Made by a program: the position numbers and the translations under genes
Notes under the pieces: model-generated
The model's database searches: none
Told to the model about the DNA's origin: nothing
The model's input: the letters and a program-made list of their open reading frames with translations, nothing else
Virus record (IMG/VR): IMGVR_UViG_3300010885_017808
Span: 1-64,000 of that record
Reading direction: 5' to 3' (one strand)
Source: a virus
DNA length: 64,000 bases
Part shown: piece after piece, positions 46,927 through 55,037 of the stretch
Numbering within the stretch: the stretch's first letter is position 1
Layout of the letters: every line of letters starts with the position of its first letter

Positions 46927-47487
46927 ATGGCGTGTCTAATCAGCACGGGTGATATACTAGTGTCTCCGCCCACTATGCCGGACCCTAGATTCACCAACAC
47001 AGTACTATTAGTTACTCATCATGGTGCCAGGGCCAGTCAAGCACTGTGTCTAAACAAGCCCAGTGAGTATACCCTAAATGAAATAATCAAGCCCTTGAAT
47101 CTACGTCTAGATAGGGACCCTAGACTCTACTGGGGTGGACCCATTAGCCCCAACACTGTTTGGATGCTGCATGACCCTAATTGGCTAACCGAGGGCACGG
47201 TCATGATCAACGATGAATGGGCCATGACCAGTCACATGCAGATGTTTAACAAGATAGTCAATCACAGCTGGCCTACCCGATATCGTATTATGTTTGGGCA
47301 CAGCACGTGGGGGCCCGGGCAATTAGAAAGCGAACTAGACGGTGCCGATGCTTTTCCTTTAGAGGGCAGTTGGTTGGTAGTTCACAAGCCCAACCCAGAC
47401 TGGTTAGTCAACAGCAGTGTAGATCATCTATGGAGCAGCAGTTGTGGCCTATGTGGGCAACAGGCTGTAGATTCATGGATGTCCTAA
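46927..47487 (+). CDS. YqgE/AlgH-family protein (UPF0301)
   Basis: A 186-aa protein matching the YqgE/AlgH family: ILVSPPTMPDPRFTNTVLLV at the start, YWGGPISPNTVWMLH in the middle and the near-invariant GHSTWGPGQLESEL later. Bacterial relatives are small cytosolic proteins, some tied to alginate or general regulation; the mechanism is not known. It lies between a candidate internal protein and a radical SAM gene. Confidence 0.85.
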   Translation: MACLISTGDILVSPPTMPDPRFTNTVLLVTHHGARASQALCLNKPSEYTLNEIIKPLNLRLDRDPRLYWGGPISPNTVWMLHDPNWLTEGTVMINDEWAMTSHMQMFNKIVNHSWPTRYRIMFGHSTWGPGQLESELDGADAFPLEGSWLVVHKPNPDWLVNSSVDHLWSSSCGLCGQQAVDSWMS

Positions 47488-48372
47488 ATGCAGCTACACA
47501 GTACCCGCAACCCCAATAAGTTTTACGTAGATTGGTGGTTAATGAACCACTGCACCTGGCACTGTGATTACTGTCACGATGTCCTACGCAGTGGTAACAT
47601 AGCACTTCCCTATCTACGTGATTGCCTGCGTTTTATAGACACTGCACAGCTTTGGGCACAGGCCCAGGGCAAGACCACACGCATCAAGTTCACAGGGGGT
47701 GAAGTCACCGAGTGGGCTGACTTTGAGCAACTATTAAAATACGCACACAGTCAGGGCTGTGAAACAGAGTTCCGTACCAATGCCAATGTAGAACGCCATC
47801 GTTGGCTGGCATTAATGGCCCACACAGATCTAGTCAGTATAGGCTACCACCCCAAGCATACATCCAAGACCCAGTTCTTGCTGGCCATAGATGGCGCTGT
47901 GCGTTTGGGTGTAAACCCCATGATAGACGTTAACATGCTGCCCGATGAGTTTGACGAACTAGAAGCTCTAGTTGAATACCTACAACACCGTTGGCCCATG
48001 ATTAGAGTCAATAAGACTATGCGTTTCAACAACCCTATAGATAATACCCAGCCCTTGGATTACACCCCCATGCAAGAGCTCAAACTCAAAAGACAGTATG
48101 GGGATCTACAATGGGATAATGGGGACTATACAGACTATCAGGAAATGATTCTAGACAATACCAACAAGTTCAAAGGATGGGCCTGCGCCGCGGGTATGGA
48201 ACAATGTGTAGTTGATGCCTGGGGCAGGGTCTATCGTGGACACTGTCGTATGAACGGATTTATGGGCAATATTGCAGAACAAATAACATGGCCAGAAGCA
48301 CTGACAGTCTGCAATGTTGATAGTTGCGTTAACGCCTTTGACATACAAGCAACCAAGACATCAGCGCCTTAG
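47488..48372 (+). CDS. Radical SAM protein with SPASM-like C-terminal cysteines
   Basis: A 294-aa protein. The cluster motif is C-x3-C-x2-C (Cys22, Cys26, Cys29 in NHCTWHCDYCH) and IKFTGGEVTEW supplies the GGE SAM-binding motif (70-72). Five further cysteines near the C-terminus (233, 240, 253, 275, 280) in WACAAGMEQC and VCNVDSC recall a SPASM/twitch domain binding a second Fe-S cluster, used to modify peptides or proteins. It directly follows the YqgE-like gene. The substrate is unknown; no obvious small precursor peptide lies next to it. Confidence 0.8.
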   Translation: MQLHSTRNPNKFYVDWWLMNHCTWHCDYCHDVLRSGNIALPYLRDCLRFIDTAQLWAQAQGKTTRIKFTGGEVTEWADFEQLLKYAHSQGCETEFRTNANVERHRWLALMAHTDLVSIGYHPKHTSKTQFLLAIDGAVRLGVNPMIDVNMLPDEFDELEALVEYLQHRWPMIRVNKTMRFNNPIDNTQPLDYTPMQELKLKRQYGDLQWDNGDYTDYQEMILDNTNKFKGWACAAGMEQCVVDAWGRVYRGHCRMNGFMGNIAEQITWPEALTVCNVDSCVNAFDIQATKTSAP

Positions 48373-49137
48373 TTCGGTGTATACTGTTCGTTCTACAATC
48401 TTTGTACGATGTTCTTTATTCGTGGCACCCAAGACAATTAAGGCATAGCTTTTATTGTGTTCTTCTAGGGCTAGGGCAACACACCATCCTGCAGGATTTG
48501 TCAGTCCTGTTTTGCTGAAGATAATACTGCTAAATTCTTCCAACAAGGTTATATTAGTATTTTGTACTATGACCTTTACGGGTTTCTTTTTACCTTCTAC
48601 CTGAAGTTCTGTACGTTGAATAACAGCTAGATTGCGTAGAGTTTCGTAGGTCAACGCTGCTTTTAGCATGACCATAATATCTAGGGCTGTTGATGTATTC
48701 AACTTACTAAGTCCACTGGGATCGTCAAAATGTGTATTATACATGCCTAGTTGTTGAGCCTTGGAATTCATCAATCGCATAAATGATTCACGCCCATAGG
48801 GATGATCCCTAGCCAGAGTTTCAGCAGCTGAATTGTCACTGCGAACAATCATTGCTGTTAGTATCTCGTGACGTGTGAACTCTTTCTTTGGAAGAATACC
48901 ACCGAGACCTTTGTAGACTGCAAGTTTGCCCTGCGGATCATGCTTTAACTCTAGAGCCACTATGGCTGTCATGACCTTGGTTATACTGGCCATAGGTCTA
49001 ACTACCTGTGTGTGCTCTGCGTAAACTACAGCATTGTCTGTTAAATTATATAAAAGAACACTGGGCTCAAGTCTATCAGGTGCAGGTTTGGCCCAGGCCG
49101 TATTCACTACCAATAACAGTAGTAACAACAATCTCAT
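48361..49137 (-). CDS. D-alanyl-D-alanine carboxypeptidase/endopeptidase-like protein
   Basis: A 258-aa serine peptidase of the penicillin-binding S11 type: SxxK (Ser51-Lys54, SITK), SxN (100-102, SDN) and KTG (209-211). A Sec signal peptide (MRLLLLLLLVVNTAWA) exports it. Family members trim or cross-cut peptidoglycan stem peptides in the periplasm. The length (about 240 mature residues) is that of a bare catalytic domain without the C-terminal beta domain and membrane anchor of PBP5. A role in lysis, wall remodelling or superinfection control is inferred. Confidence 0.85.
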   Translation of the reverse strand: MRLLLLLLLVVNTAWAKPAPDRLEPSVLLYNLTDNAVVYAEHTQVVRPMASITKVMTAIVALELKHDPQGKLAVYKGLGGILPKKEFTRHEILTAMIVRSDNSAAETLARDHPYGRESFMRLMNSKAQQLGMYNTHFDDPSGLSKLNTSTALDIMVMLKAALTYETLRNLAVIQRTELQVEGKKKPVKVIVQNTNITLLEEFSSIIFSKTGLTNPAGWCVALALEEHNKSYALIVLGATNKEHRTKIVERTVYTELRR

Positions 49138-49149
49138 CGTTCTTAATAA

Positions 49150-49680
49150 TTAAGGAACTGATGGAACAAGTGCATGATCTTCCACTGCTCGCCGCAGCAG
49201 ATTCTCTACCAATTGATTAAGAGTAAGATCCTGTGCGTGTGCCATTTTCATGAGCTCGTACATCTCATTGTCTTCTAGAGTCAAGGGTACTTGAACACGA
49301 GTATCGTATTCTTGACCTTCAATCATAGCTAGAGCTTTTTCCAATAGATCATCGGCTAGTTCTAAATCAATATAGTTATCTGAATCAATGGCATTTGCAA
49401 AATCAAGTCCTCGATTTTTGTATTCATCTTTAACCGCATCAATGTAGTCGGGATTGATCCAACGATAATATCGAGTGGTGGCATAGTCCCAAGCTTCTAA
49501 TTGATAAACAGTTTGATCGTGTTTATCGAAAGTACAATTAATAGTGTAGCCACCGTCGTCATGTAGACCATTCCAACTATCTAATTGATAAGCATTGGGT
49601 CCGTAACAATCCCAACAGTAGTCCGATCCTTCGGTTATTTTGTATTCAATTGTTTCTAAAAAATCTTTAATATCAGTCAT
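49150..49680 (-). CDS. Conserved phage protein with ribbon-helix-helix-like end
   Basis: A 176-aa acidic protein starting MTDIKDFLETIEYKITEGSD with WDYATTRYYRWINPDYIDAV. Its C-terminus (VPLTLEDNEMYELMKMAHAQ, then LNQLVENLL) looks like a ribbon-helix-helix. The first part recalls a family in T4-like cyanophages. The ATG at 49680 is used since the longer frame would begin inside the preceding gene. Confidence 0.7.
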   Translation of the reverse strand: MTDIKDFLETIEYKITEGSDYCWDCYGPNAYQLDSWNGLHDDGGYTINCTFDKHDQTVYQLEAWDYATTRYYRWINPDYIDAVKDEYKNRGLDFANAIDSDNYIDLELADDLLEKALAMIEGQEYDTRVQVPLTLEDNEMYELMKMAHAQDLTLNQLVENLLRRAVEDHALVPSVP

Positions 49681-50452
49681 TGCTATCTTCCTTGGGGTTT
49701 GTGGGTAATTCAACATCGTGTGCATCTACACTATATGACTTTTTCTCTCGCATGTATTTCATCCAACCACTAAAAGCCATGTCGTGCAGATAAGATAGAC
49801 CGAAATATCTCTTTCGAGTAACATCATTCGGTGCGCCCGTGTAGGCAGTAATTGCCTCACGTTTAAAAGGAACAACCTGTACAAGAGGTTCTCCCATTTT
49901 AATCATAGTTTGTTTTGGCTCTTTAAGCATGATATTAATAGGGCTTTGTATCGCTCCAATATCGTGATCAATAATGCCCGGCAATGCTTCCCAATTATTT
50001 GTATCATTATAATAGTACATTGGAAAGTACATCAAACTATAACCTTCAGCGGCCCACATGTACCACGGGTTATCTAATTTAACGCTCATCCTAACATTAA
50101 ATTTAGTGGACATAAAGTCTTGTATCACAGCAGGCGGATGATTCCCTGGTTTAAATTTAGGATGACTATAACGAACTGATACATTCTGTCCGTCAGGTGA
50201 TGGATTAATTTCCATATCGCACCAAGCTGGAATTACAAATCCCGAACTACAAAAATCTACAATACCAGGACATGACTTGATAGTTTTAACACTGTCGAGT
50301 ACATGCTCTTTTTTTAGAAGATACGTTTCCATATCCTTAAATGACAACGGCAGAAATTTCTTTGCTGGTTGAATAGGTGCATACTTTCTAATAGCCCATT
50401 CATCACAGGTAAAATAAATCTGATGTTGCTCTTTCTTTTTAAACGGCCACAT
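49673..50452 (-). CDS. Conserved phage protein of unknown function (259 aa)
   Basis: A soluble protein starting MWPFKKKEQHQIYF, with GFVIPAWCDMEINPSPDG, WAAEGYSLMYFPMYYYND and KRYFGLSYLHDMAFSGWMKY. It seems related to a conserved marine phage protein without assigned function. The ATG at 50452 is chosen since GGAG stands 6 nt ahead; a GTG at 50464 overlaps that site. It overlaps the downstream gene by 8 nt. Confidence 0.7.
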   Translation of the reverse strand: MWPFKKKEQHQIYFTCDEWAIRKYAPIQPAKKFLPLSFKDMETYLLKKEHVLDSVKTIKSCPGIVDFCSSGFVIPAWCDMEINPSPDGQNVSVRYSHPKFKPGNHPPAVIQDFMSTKFNVRMSVKLDNPWYMWAAEGYSLMYFPMYYYNDTNNWEALPGIIDHDIGAIQSPINIMLKEPKQTMIKMGEPLVQVVPFKREAITAYTGAPNDVTRKRYFGLSYLHDMAFSGWMKYMREKKSYSVDAHDVELPTNPKEDSND

Positions 50453-50473
50453 TTTTAACTCCACAATATTCTT

Positions 50474-50869
50474 TTAGTATAACACAGGTTCAACCGTAGT
50501 CTCGCCTTGTAGGGTCATCCACACTTCTTTTTCTTCTGTATAAATCAAGCCGTGTTCTTCTAGTACAGTTCTACGAGCCTGTGGTTGCATCTTCAACCAA
50601 CGGGCAACTACATCATAACTACCTTGACTTTCACGAGGAGCACAGTCTAAAATCCACCCTCCTAGATTCTTCAATGCTTCTATGGTATTACTAGGATGAC
50701 TGCGACTAATAGCACTGTGGAAGTCGTTGGCTAGCACACTAGTAAAGAAGCTGCCGGGTTCATATCCATACACAAGATAGTAGTACATGGGATCAGCAAA
50801 GTCTTTGGACACGGCCCACTTGGCAAAAGTAGCCAACAGTAGATTGCGACTGTAGTCTGTTAGTTTCAT
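50474..50869 (-). CDS. Protein of unknown function (131 aa)
   Basis: A helical protein starting MKLTDYSRNLLLATFAKWAV with MYYYLVYGYEPGSFF and a C-terminal beta part. It follows 50873-51103 by 3 nt, so it shares a message. Unknown family. Confidence 0.65.
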   Translation of the reverse strand: MKLTDYSRNLLLATFAKWAVSKDFADPMYYYLVYGYEPGSFFTSVLANDFHSAISRSHPSNTIEALKNLGGWILDCAPRESQGSYDVVARWLKMQPQARRTVLEEHGLIYTEEKEVWMTLQGETTVEPVLY

Positions 50870-50872
50870 TCT

Positions 50873-51103
50873 TCAACTCTCAAAGTGCTTGATGATTAAG
50901 TTAAGGGCATTGATAGCCACAGTGTTACCTGTTACGTCTTCGGGATGTAGCCATACACCATCTGGATTATCTTCTGTACGGGGGTTCTTACGCCACGCAG
51001 TCAATTCTTTTGTGAGATAACTCTTGTACTCTTTCAAGTTCAGCAGGGTAATACGATCTGCTGTTTCACCGTCTAAGGTAATGGGTCCAATACGTTTGCT
51101 CAT
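50873..51103 (-). CDS. Small protein
   Basis: A 76-aa protein (MSKRIGPITLDGETADRITL, then YKSYLTKELTAWRKN and WLHPEDVTGN). The pattern resembles a small helical protein common in phages. It overlaps the upstream gene by ATGA. Confidence 0.6.
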   Translation of the reverse strand: MSKRIGPITLDGETADRITLLNLKEYKSYLTKELTAWRKNPRTEDNPDGVWLHPEDVTGNTVAINALNLIIKHFES

Positions 51104-51306
51104 TCTTCAACTCCGAAATGTGCCATAATCTGATTACGAACCTCATACTCGCCACCCTCATACAGATGACCAATGTCAGCGCATTCCCGCACAATCAACT
51201 CAGCGAAACAACTAAGTCTTGTCTTTTCTGCAAATTCAGAAAACGATTCTTCGCCATCAACATTAAGCCCTGACATACGAGCAAGTTCTTTAATTCGTTC
51301 GTTCAT
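51100..51306 (-). CDS. Small paralogous protein (MNERI family, copy 1)
   Basis: A 68-aa protein sharing MNERI[KR]ELA, FAELIVREC and the HFGVEE end with 51507-51758. Conserved in aquatic T4-like phages; unknown function. The repeat unit points to local duplication. Confidence 0.65.
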   Translation of the reverse strand: MNERIKELARMSGLNVDGEESFSEFAEKTRLSCFAELIVRECADIGHLYEGGEYEVRNQIMAHFGVEE

Positions 51307-51309
51307 CGG

Positions 51310-51510
51310 TCAGCCTCCCCAAGGACAATGGTTTGCTTTCAGTGTAATCTTCCATCCGGCAGTTGCTTTTCTAATCTCTTTATTTTCATGGGGATATTCA
51401 TCTATCACTTCAACAGGATACCCAGCATCACGTAATGCTCGTTCAATGATTAGCATTTCATTACCAATACATTCGCCAGGTCCCGTGACCTGCACAGTGA
51501 CGTTAATCAT
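51310..51510 (-). CDS. Small protein between the MNERI paralogues
   Basis: A 66-aa protein: MINVTVQVTGPGECIGNEML, RALRDAGYPVEVIDEYP, TAGWKITLKANHCPWGG. The strand-helix-strand is neat and includes two cysteines. It overlaps the upstream gene by ATGA. Confidence 0.6.
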   Translation of the reverse strand: MINVTVQVTGPGECIGNEMLIIERALRDAGYPVEVIDEYPHENKEIRKATAGWKITLKANHCPWGG

Positions 51511-51758
51511 TCTTCAACTCCGAAATGTTCTTTAACATAACGCTCCACTTGAACAGTAATATCTTCATTGCTGTTCACATCCAAATACCGCCTGTAGAAG
51601 TCAACAATACATTCCCTAACAATCAGCTCGGCGAACTTTTCTAATGTAATCCATTCATCCTTGCTATCAGTTTCGACAGTTTTACACTCGTGTGTTTCTG
51701 TTAAGTCATACAAGTAATAACCAGCCTGTTCAGCAAGTTCTCGAATTCGTTCGTTCAT
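51507..51758 (-). CDS. Small paralogous protein (MNERI family, copy 2)
   Basis: An 83-aa protein; MNERIRELAEQA, KFAELIVRECI and VKEHFGVEE match copy 1 (51100), with a longer acidic middle. The ATG at 51758 is the conserved start. First gene under the promoter at 51784. Confidence 0.65.
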   Translation of the reverse strand: MNERIRELAEQAGYYLYDLTETHECKTVETDSKDEWITLEKFAELIVRECIVDFYRRYLDVNSNEDITVQVERYVKEHFGVEE

Positions 51759-51783
51759 AATAACTTTCGGTGTAAGTCTAACT

Positions 51784-51812
51784 AGTATACATTCATACCT
51801 GTTGTATGTCAA
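51784..51812 (-). promoter_or_regulatory. Early promoter (minus)
   Basis: TTGACA (51807-51812), 17 bp, TATACT (51784-51789), for the 49150-51758 group. It lies next to a plus-strand late motif. Confidence 0.75.
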
Positions 51813-51820
51813 CATAAATA
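51813..51820 (+). promoter_or_regulatory. Late-promoter-like CATAAATA motif
   Basis: CATAAATA ends 6 nt before the ATG at 51827, directly abutting the -35 box of the divergent early promoter. Confidence 0.45.
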
Positions 51821-51826
51821 AATTAT

Positions 51827-52513
51827 ATGACGCCGTATCTAACTATTCCGTTTTCCTTTAGCAACAGTTCATTAGCATGGGTTAAAAATAAAATGGCACC
51901 CATTTTTGAAAACTATCAAAAAAATGCACCAGAAGATGCATCACTGATCGAATTGCCGCATGAGGAAACACAAGATTGGTACAATTCGAGTGTTTACAAC
52001 GAAGTATTGGACCATCTAAAATTATTTGGCATTACAGAAAAACCAATAATACAATTTTTTGTATATAAAAAACTAGAACAGCCATTGCCACTTCCTTGGT
52101 TGGGTAATCCTCATTTTGACACATTTAAAGGAATTGATAATATTGTAACATATCGACTTAACATCTTAATTGAAGGAGATGATGATACTGAAATGGTATG
52201 GTGGAACATTCACGATAGACAAAACGATCCTCGTTTACATAATGTTAAATTTCCTTGGCATAAAGATAAAACTCAGTTTCTTGTTAGATGTCAACCACAT
52301 GGGGAAACAAACGAAGAAAAATGGGAAACTGTTGGAAAGCCTGATTGGTCTAAAACAGATCTACTAAAACAAAACACTTATGCTAGTTTTGTTAGAACAG
52401 ACTATCTCCATGCATTAAATTGGAGTGGAAAGAATCCTCGTGTAGTTCTAACTCTTAGATTTTTAGAGCCTTGGGATACTACTATAGAAATACTTAGAAA
52501 CCAGATTGAGTAG
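51827..52513 (+). CDS. Jelly-roll, possible 2OG-oxygenase-like protein
   Basis: A 228-aa protein. LPWLGNPHFDTFKGIDNIVT has an H-x-D pair and the end (ALNWSGKNPRVVLTLRF) an R-x-[VS]-L-x-[LV] strand, the order of metal and 2-oxoglutarate ligands in this fold. MVWWNIHDRQNDP stands between. The second histidine (LHALNW) is in the expected place. The assignment is tentative. It lies alone on the plus strand behind a late-like motif. Confidence 0.5.
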   Translation: MTPYLTIPFSFSNSSLAWVKNKMAPIFENYQKNAPEDASLIELPHEETQDWYNSSVYNEVLDHLKLFGITEKPIIQFFVYKKLEQPLPLPWLGNPHFDTFKGIDNIVTYRLNILIEGDDDTEMVWWNIHDRQNDPRLHNVKFPWHKDKTQFLVRCQPHGETNEEKWETVGKPDWSKTDLLKQNTYASFVRTDYLHALNWSGKNPRVVLTLRFLEPWDTTIEILRNQIE

Positions 52514-52787
52514 GAGTTGGTTGTGCAGGCTTGGCTGCAGATCTTGCCTGGGGTTTAGGAGCAAACTTGCCGCGAACATCACGTATCTTAGGACGACGGA
52601 CAACACCCGTTTTTTGTTGATCAGCTGCTATTTCACAGCCTTTATTAAAGCTAGGATTTGATGAGTTACATGCCGATGTGCCTTTGTTTTGCATTGCATA
52701 TGCATAACCGGCACTGTGTCCACCACAGTCTTTGGTACACTTACTGCCGTGAAATGATAGTTCATTAAGTAATTCGTTTAATCGCAT
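52494..52787 (-). CDS. Candidate capsid-internal protein (cysteine motif)
   Basis: A 97-aa protein with N-terminus MRLNELLNELSFHGS, fitting the T4-type capsid-targeting peptide (Alt begins MELITELFDE) with an L-N-E cleavage site. It has a conserved SKCTKDCGGHSAGYAYAMQN motif and later SSNPSFNKGC, and ends in an Ala/Pro-rich basic tail. A late motif stands 5 nt before the ATG. Similar Cys/Gly-rich motifs occur in other aquatic phages. Confidence 0.65.
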   Translation of the reverse strand: MRLNELLNELSFHGSKCTKDCGGHSAGYAYAMQNKGTSACNSSNPSFNKGCEIAADQQKTGVVRRPKIRDVRGKFAPKPQARSAAKPAQPTPTQSGF

Positions 52788-52792
52788 GTAGA

Positions 52793-52800
52793 TATTTATC
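52793..52800 (-). promoter_or_regulatory. Late-promoter-like GATAAATA motif
   Basis: The complement of 52793-52800 reads GATAAATA, followed by TCTAC and the ATG at 52787, nearly the same as the element before 4047. It suggests late, nearly leaderless expression. Confidence 0.45.
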
Positions 52801-52987
52801 CGCAGTCAATTCTCCAAGGACATCTCATCAATGTGTCGGTTGAACAGTCATCTTCGCCCCAACATACAGGTGCATCTGTTCCGCGAAGCTGTTTGATTTC
52901 GGCATGTATAATCCAACGGAAGTCGTTATTCTGTCCGCGATTAGACAGTTCAGCTTCTTTGTCTAATAACTCCTGAATGTGCGACAT
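52796..52987 (-). CDS. Small cysteine-rich protein
   Basis: A 63-aa protein with a helical N-terminus (MSHIQELLDKEAELSNRGQN) and a C-terminal four-cysteine segment (PVCWGEDDCSTDTLMRCPW...C) that could bind zinc. It overlaps the upstream gene by 1 nt; last of the ligase unit. Confidence 0.6.
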   Translation of the reverse strand: MSHIQELLDKEAELSNRGQNNDFRWIIHAEIKQLRGTDAPVCWGEDDCSTDTLMRCPWRIDCG

Positions 52988-53229
52988 TATGATTTATGCA
53001 GTTCTTGCCACATTAAAAACTGTTTAAAAGCATTGTATACTGTTTCAGCTTCTTTATCGTCTTGAGTGATTTGTACACCTCGTACCCAAAAACCTTCATC
53101 AGTAATCTTTATCATCTCAGCGTCACCTGATGTTAATACGATGTTATCAGGAATAGGATCTTTAAGAGTAACAGTTGCCCATGATCCTACAATTTTATCT
53201 AATGTATTTAGATTGCTGTTATACGCCAT
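52987..53229 (-). CDS. Small protein
   Basis: An 80-aa protein (MAYNSNLNTLDKIVGSWATV, then ITDEGFWVRGVQITQDDKEA). Strands and a final helix are visible. It overlaps its upstream neighbour by 1 nt (TAATG-type) within the ligase operon. Confidence 0.6.
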   Translation of the reverse strand: MAYNSNLNTLDKIVGSWATVTLKDPIPDNIVLTSGDAEMIKITDEGFWVRGVQITQDDKEAETVYNAFKQFLMWQELHKS

Positions 53230-53465
53230 TATTTGAATTCTTTTATATTGTTAGGATTGATGATAATAAAACTGTGAATCTTATCTTGATATTTAATAGG
53301 CAAATCTAGATGTACACTTACTCGCGGACCTTCGATTTCATTAATCAATGTATCGTTGCCCACAGTACCAACAAAGGGAATCTTATTCCATTTACCGGTA
53401 ACACGATCGCCAATTTGCCATTTTCCTTGATATCTATTCTTGGCAAAGTATTCTGCTAGATTCAT
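53229..53465 (-). CDS. Small barrel-like protein
   Basis: A 78-aa protein: QGKWQIGDRVTGKWNKIPFV, GTVGNDTLINE, SVHLDLPIKY. The G-D-R-V-x-G-x-W/F and G-T-V motifs fit a small SH3-like barrel. It overlaps the upstream gene by ATGA. Confidence 0.6.
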   Translation of the reverse strand: MNLAEYFAKNRYQGKWQIGDRVTGKWNKIPFVGTVGNDTLINEIEGPRVSVHLDLPIKYQDKIHSFIIINPNNIKEFK

Positions 53466-53725
53466 TCGTGACTATCTTTAATAGTTGTAAACAGTTCTTG
53501 TTTTTCTGTTTTATACTTAGTCCACTGTTCTTTAGCACCATCCCATACCCACCATTTAAAAGTGAACATAAAAACTACACCCATAGGTATCATACCTAAA
53601 AACTGAGAGTATGGTGGAGGTGCAACAATGCTAGCACCAATGAATGAACATGAGCAGATAAAACATTTTTGCCAAAACTCCCACTTATTCCATTGCCATG
53701 TAATAAAATCTAATAGTTCTTTCAT
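53462..53725 (-). CDS. Membrane protein
   Basis: An 87-aa protein with two hydrophobic segments (about 20-36, 41-58) flanked by tryptophan-rich ends. It begins one base after the ligase stop and probably is co-expressed with it. Confidence 0.6.
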   Translation of the reverse strand: MKELLDFITWQWNKWEFWQKCFICSCSFIGASIVAPPPYSQFLGMIPMGVVFMFTFKWWVWDGAKEQWTKYKTEKQELFTTIKDSHE

Positions 53726-55033
53726 TTAGATCTTCTCCCCAGCCTTGAAGCCACGGAATCGCAGGAAGCGTGGAAAACGCAGACTATATGTGCCGTCTTG
53801 ATTTTGTGTTATAGCATCAGCACGGACTTCGACTACCTGCCCGTCTACCCTGCACTCCCAAAACTCGTCACGGTCTTTGTCCGAGAAGCCCGAACCCACA
53901 TTCACTTTAATAGTCTTGCCATCCTCTACACCCTCACATACTAGGGCACCCATCTTGCCTGCATTACGGCCTGTACCTTCTTCTGTTTCAATTACAGTAA
54001 GACTAACTTCAATAAAGGGCTTTTGCTTGAGCCAAGATGTAGATCGTTTGCATTCATATTTAGAATCTGGATCTTTGATCATAATACCTTCAAAGCCTTC
54101 AGCAACCATCTTCTTGTTGTAGTCTCGATATTCAATGTCGCCCAAGAACTCGTCTAGGTTAACTTCAATCTGCGGAATGATTTCAAGACAGCCGCTATCC
54201 CCAAAGAGCTTGCTGAAATTCTCTTTAAGGAACTTAGAACGTCGACGCTGTCCCATCACACTCTTGCCAGCTTTGAACTCTACAAGTGGAACAACATCGA
54301 ACAAACATAGACGTGCATCTTGTGCCTGCACATCTGATTTACGATGGACCTGCTTCATAAGGTCCTGGAATGAATGACTAACAACTTCGCCGTCGAATAC
54401 AGTACTACGACCAATCTCTTCAATATGATCTTGTAGGTATTGAGTAATGTGACTAAAGTTTTCAAGTACCTTGCCGTTACGTGTATACATTGTAACAGTA
54501 CGACTCTCATAGTCCACTACAGTGATAGCACGAACACCATCCAACTTAGGCTCGAGTAGTTTCTTGCCTGTAATCTTCTTTTCGTGATTAGCACCATCAT
54601 GTGCCAACATACATTCAAACACAGGCACAGGTGCAATGTCTGTACCTTTGAGTACTTTGTTTACAGTCTTTTCACTAACTCCACAACGTAAATCTTTTAT
54701 AAGAATTCTACGATAGAAGTCGTTCCACTGTTGTTTAGAAGCCACACTCATTGCCAATTGGATAGCATCGCGAGCAGCATGCCCTGTTAGTTGTCGACGA
54801 TATAAGCTGTCGGCTAGTTCTTTAAAATTGTCCCAGCTGAGTCCTTGCCCGTCTACTTCACTGACAGGAACTTCTTTAACACCAAAGGTATAAAGATTAT
54901 CAAGAGCCATTCGAACACCTTCGAAGAACTCCGGCAAGCCTTCTTTGGCTGCTTCGGCTAGGATAGCTTCTTTAGCAAGACGACTGTTGTCTGCTTCTAG
55001 CTTTTGAATAATAACTTGAGGTTGGGTACGCAC
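53726..55033 (-). CDS. 30: ATP-dependent DNA ligase (gp30-like)
   Basis: The ligase seals nicks during replication and repair. The AMP-accepting motif I is KLDGVRA (lysine at about residue 163); motif III-like TVFDGEVV, motif IV GFEGIMIKDP and motif V SWLKQKPF are in place, followed by an OB-fold end. The GTG at 55033 is taken as start: GGAG is 5 nt ahead, whereas an in-frame TTG at 55048 overlaps the ribosome site. The product is 435 aa, near T4 gp30 (487 aa). Confidence 0.9.
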   Translation of the reverse strand: MRTQPQVIIQKLEADNSRLAKEAILAEAAKEGLPEFFEGVRMALDNLYTFGVKEVPVSEVDGQGLSWDNFKELADSLYRRQLTGHAARDAIQLAMSVASKQQWNDFYRRILIKDLRCGVSEKTVNKVLKGTDIAPVPVFECMLAHDGANHEKKITGKKLLEPKLDGVRAITVVDYESRTVTMYTRNGKVLENFSHITQYLQDHIEEIGRSTVFDGEVVSHSFQDLMKQVHRKSDVQAQDARLCLFDVVPLVEFKAGKSVMGQRRRSKFLKENFSKLFGDSGCLEIIPQIEVNLDEFLGDIEYRDYNKKMVAEGFEGIMIKDPDSKYECKRSTSWLKQKPFIEVSLTVIETEEGTGRNAGKMGALVCEGVEDGKTIKVNVGSGFSDKDRDEFWECRVDGQVVEVRADAITQNQDGTYSLRFPRFLRFRGFKAGEKI

Positions 55034-55037
55034 GTTT

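Noticed and set aside
50476-50504. Promoter before the 50452 gene
   Set aside because: TATACT is present but no TTGACA-like box lies 16-18 bp upstream.
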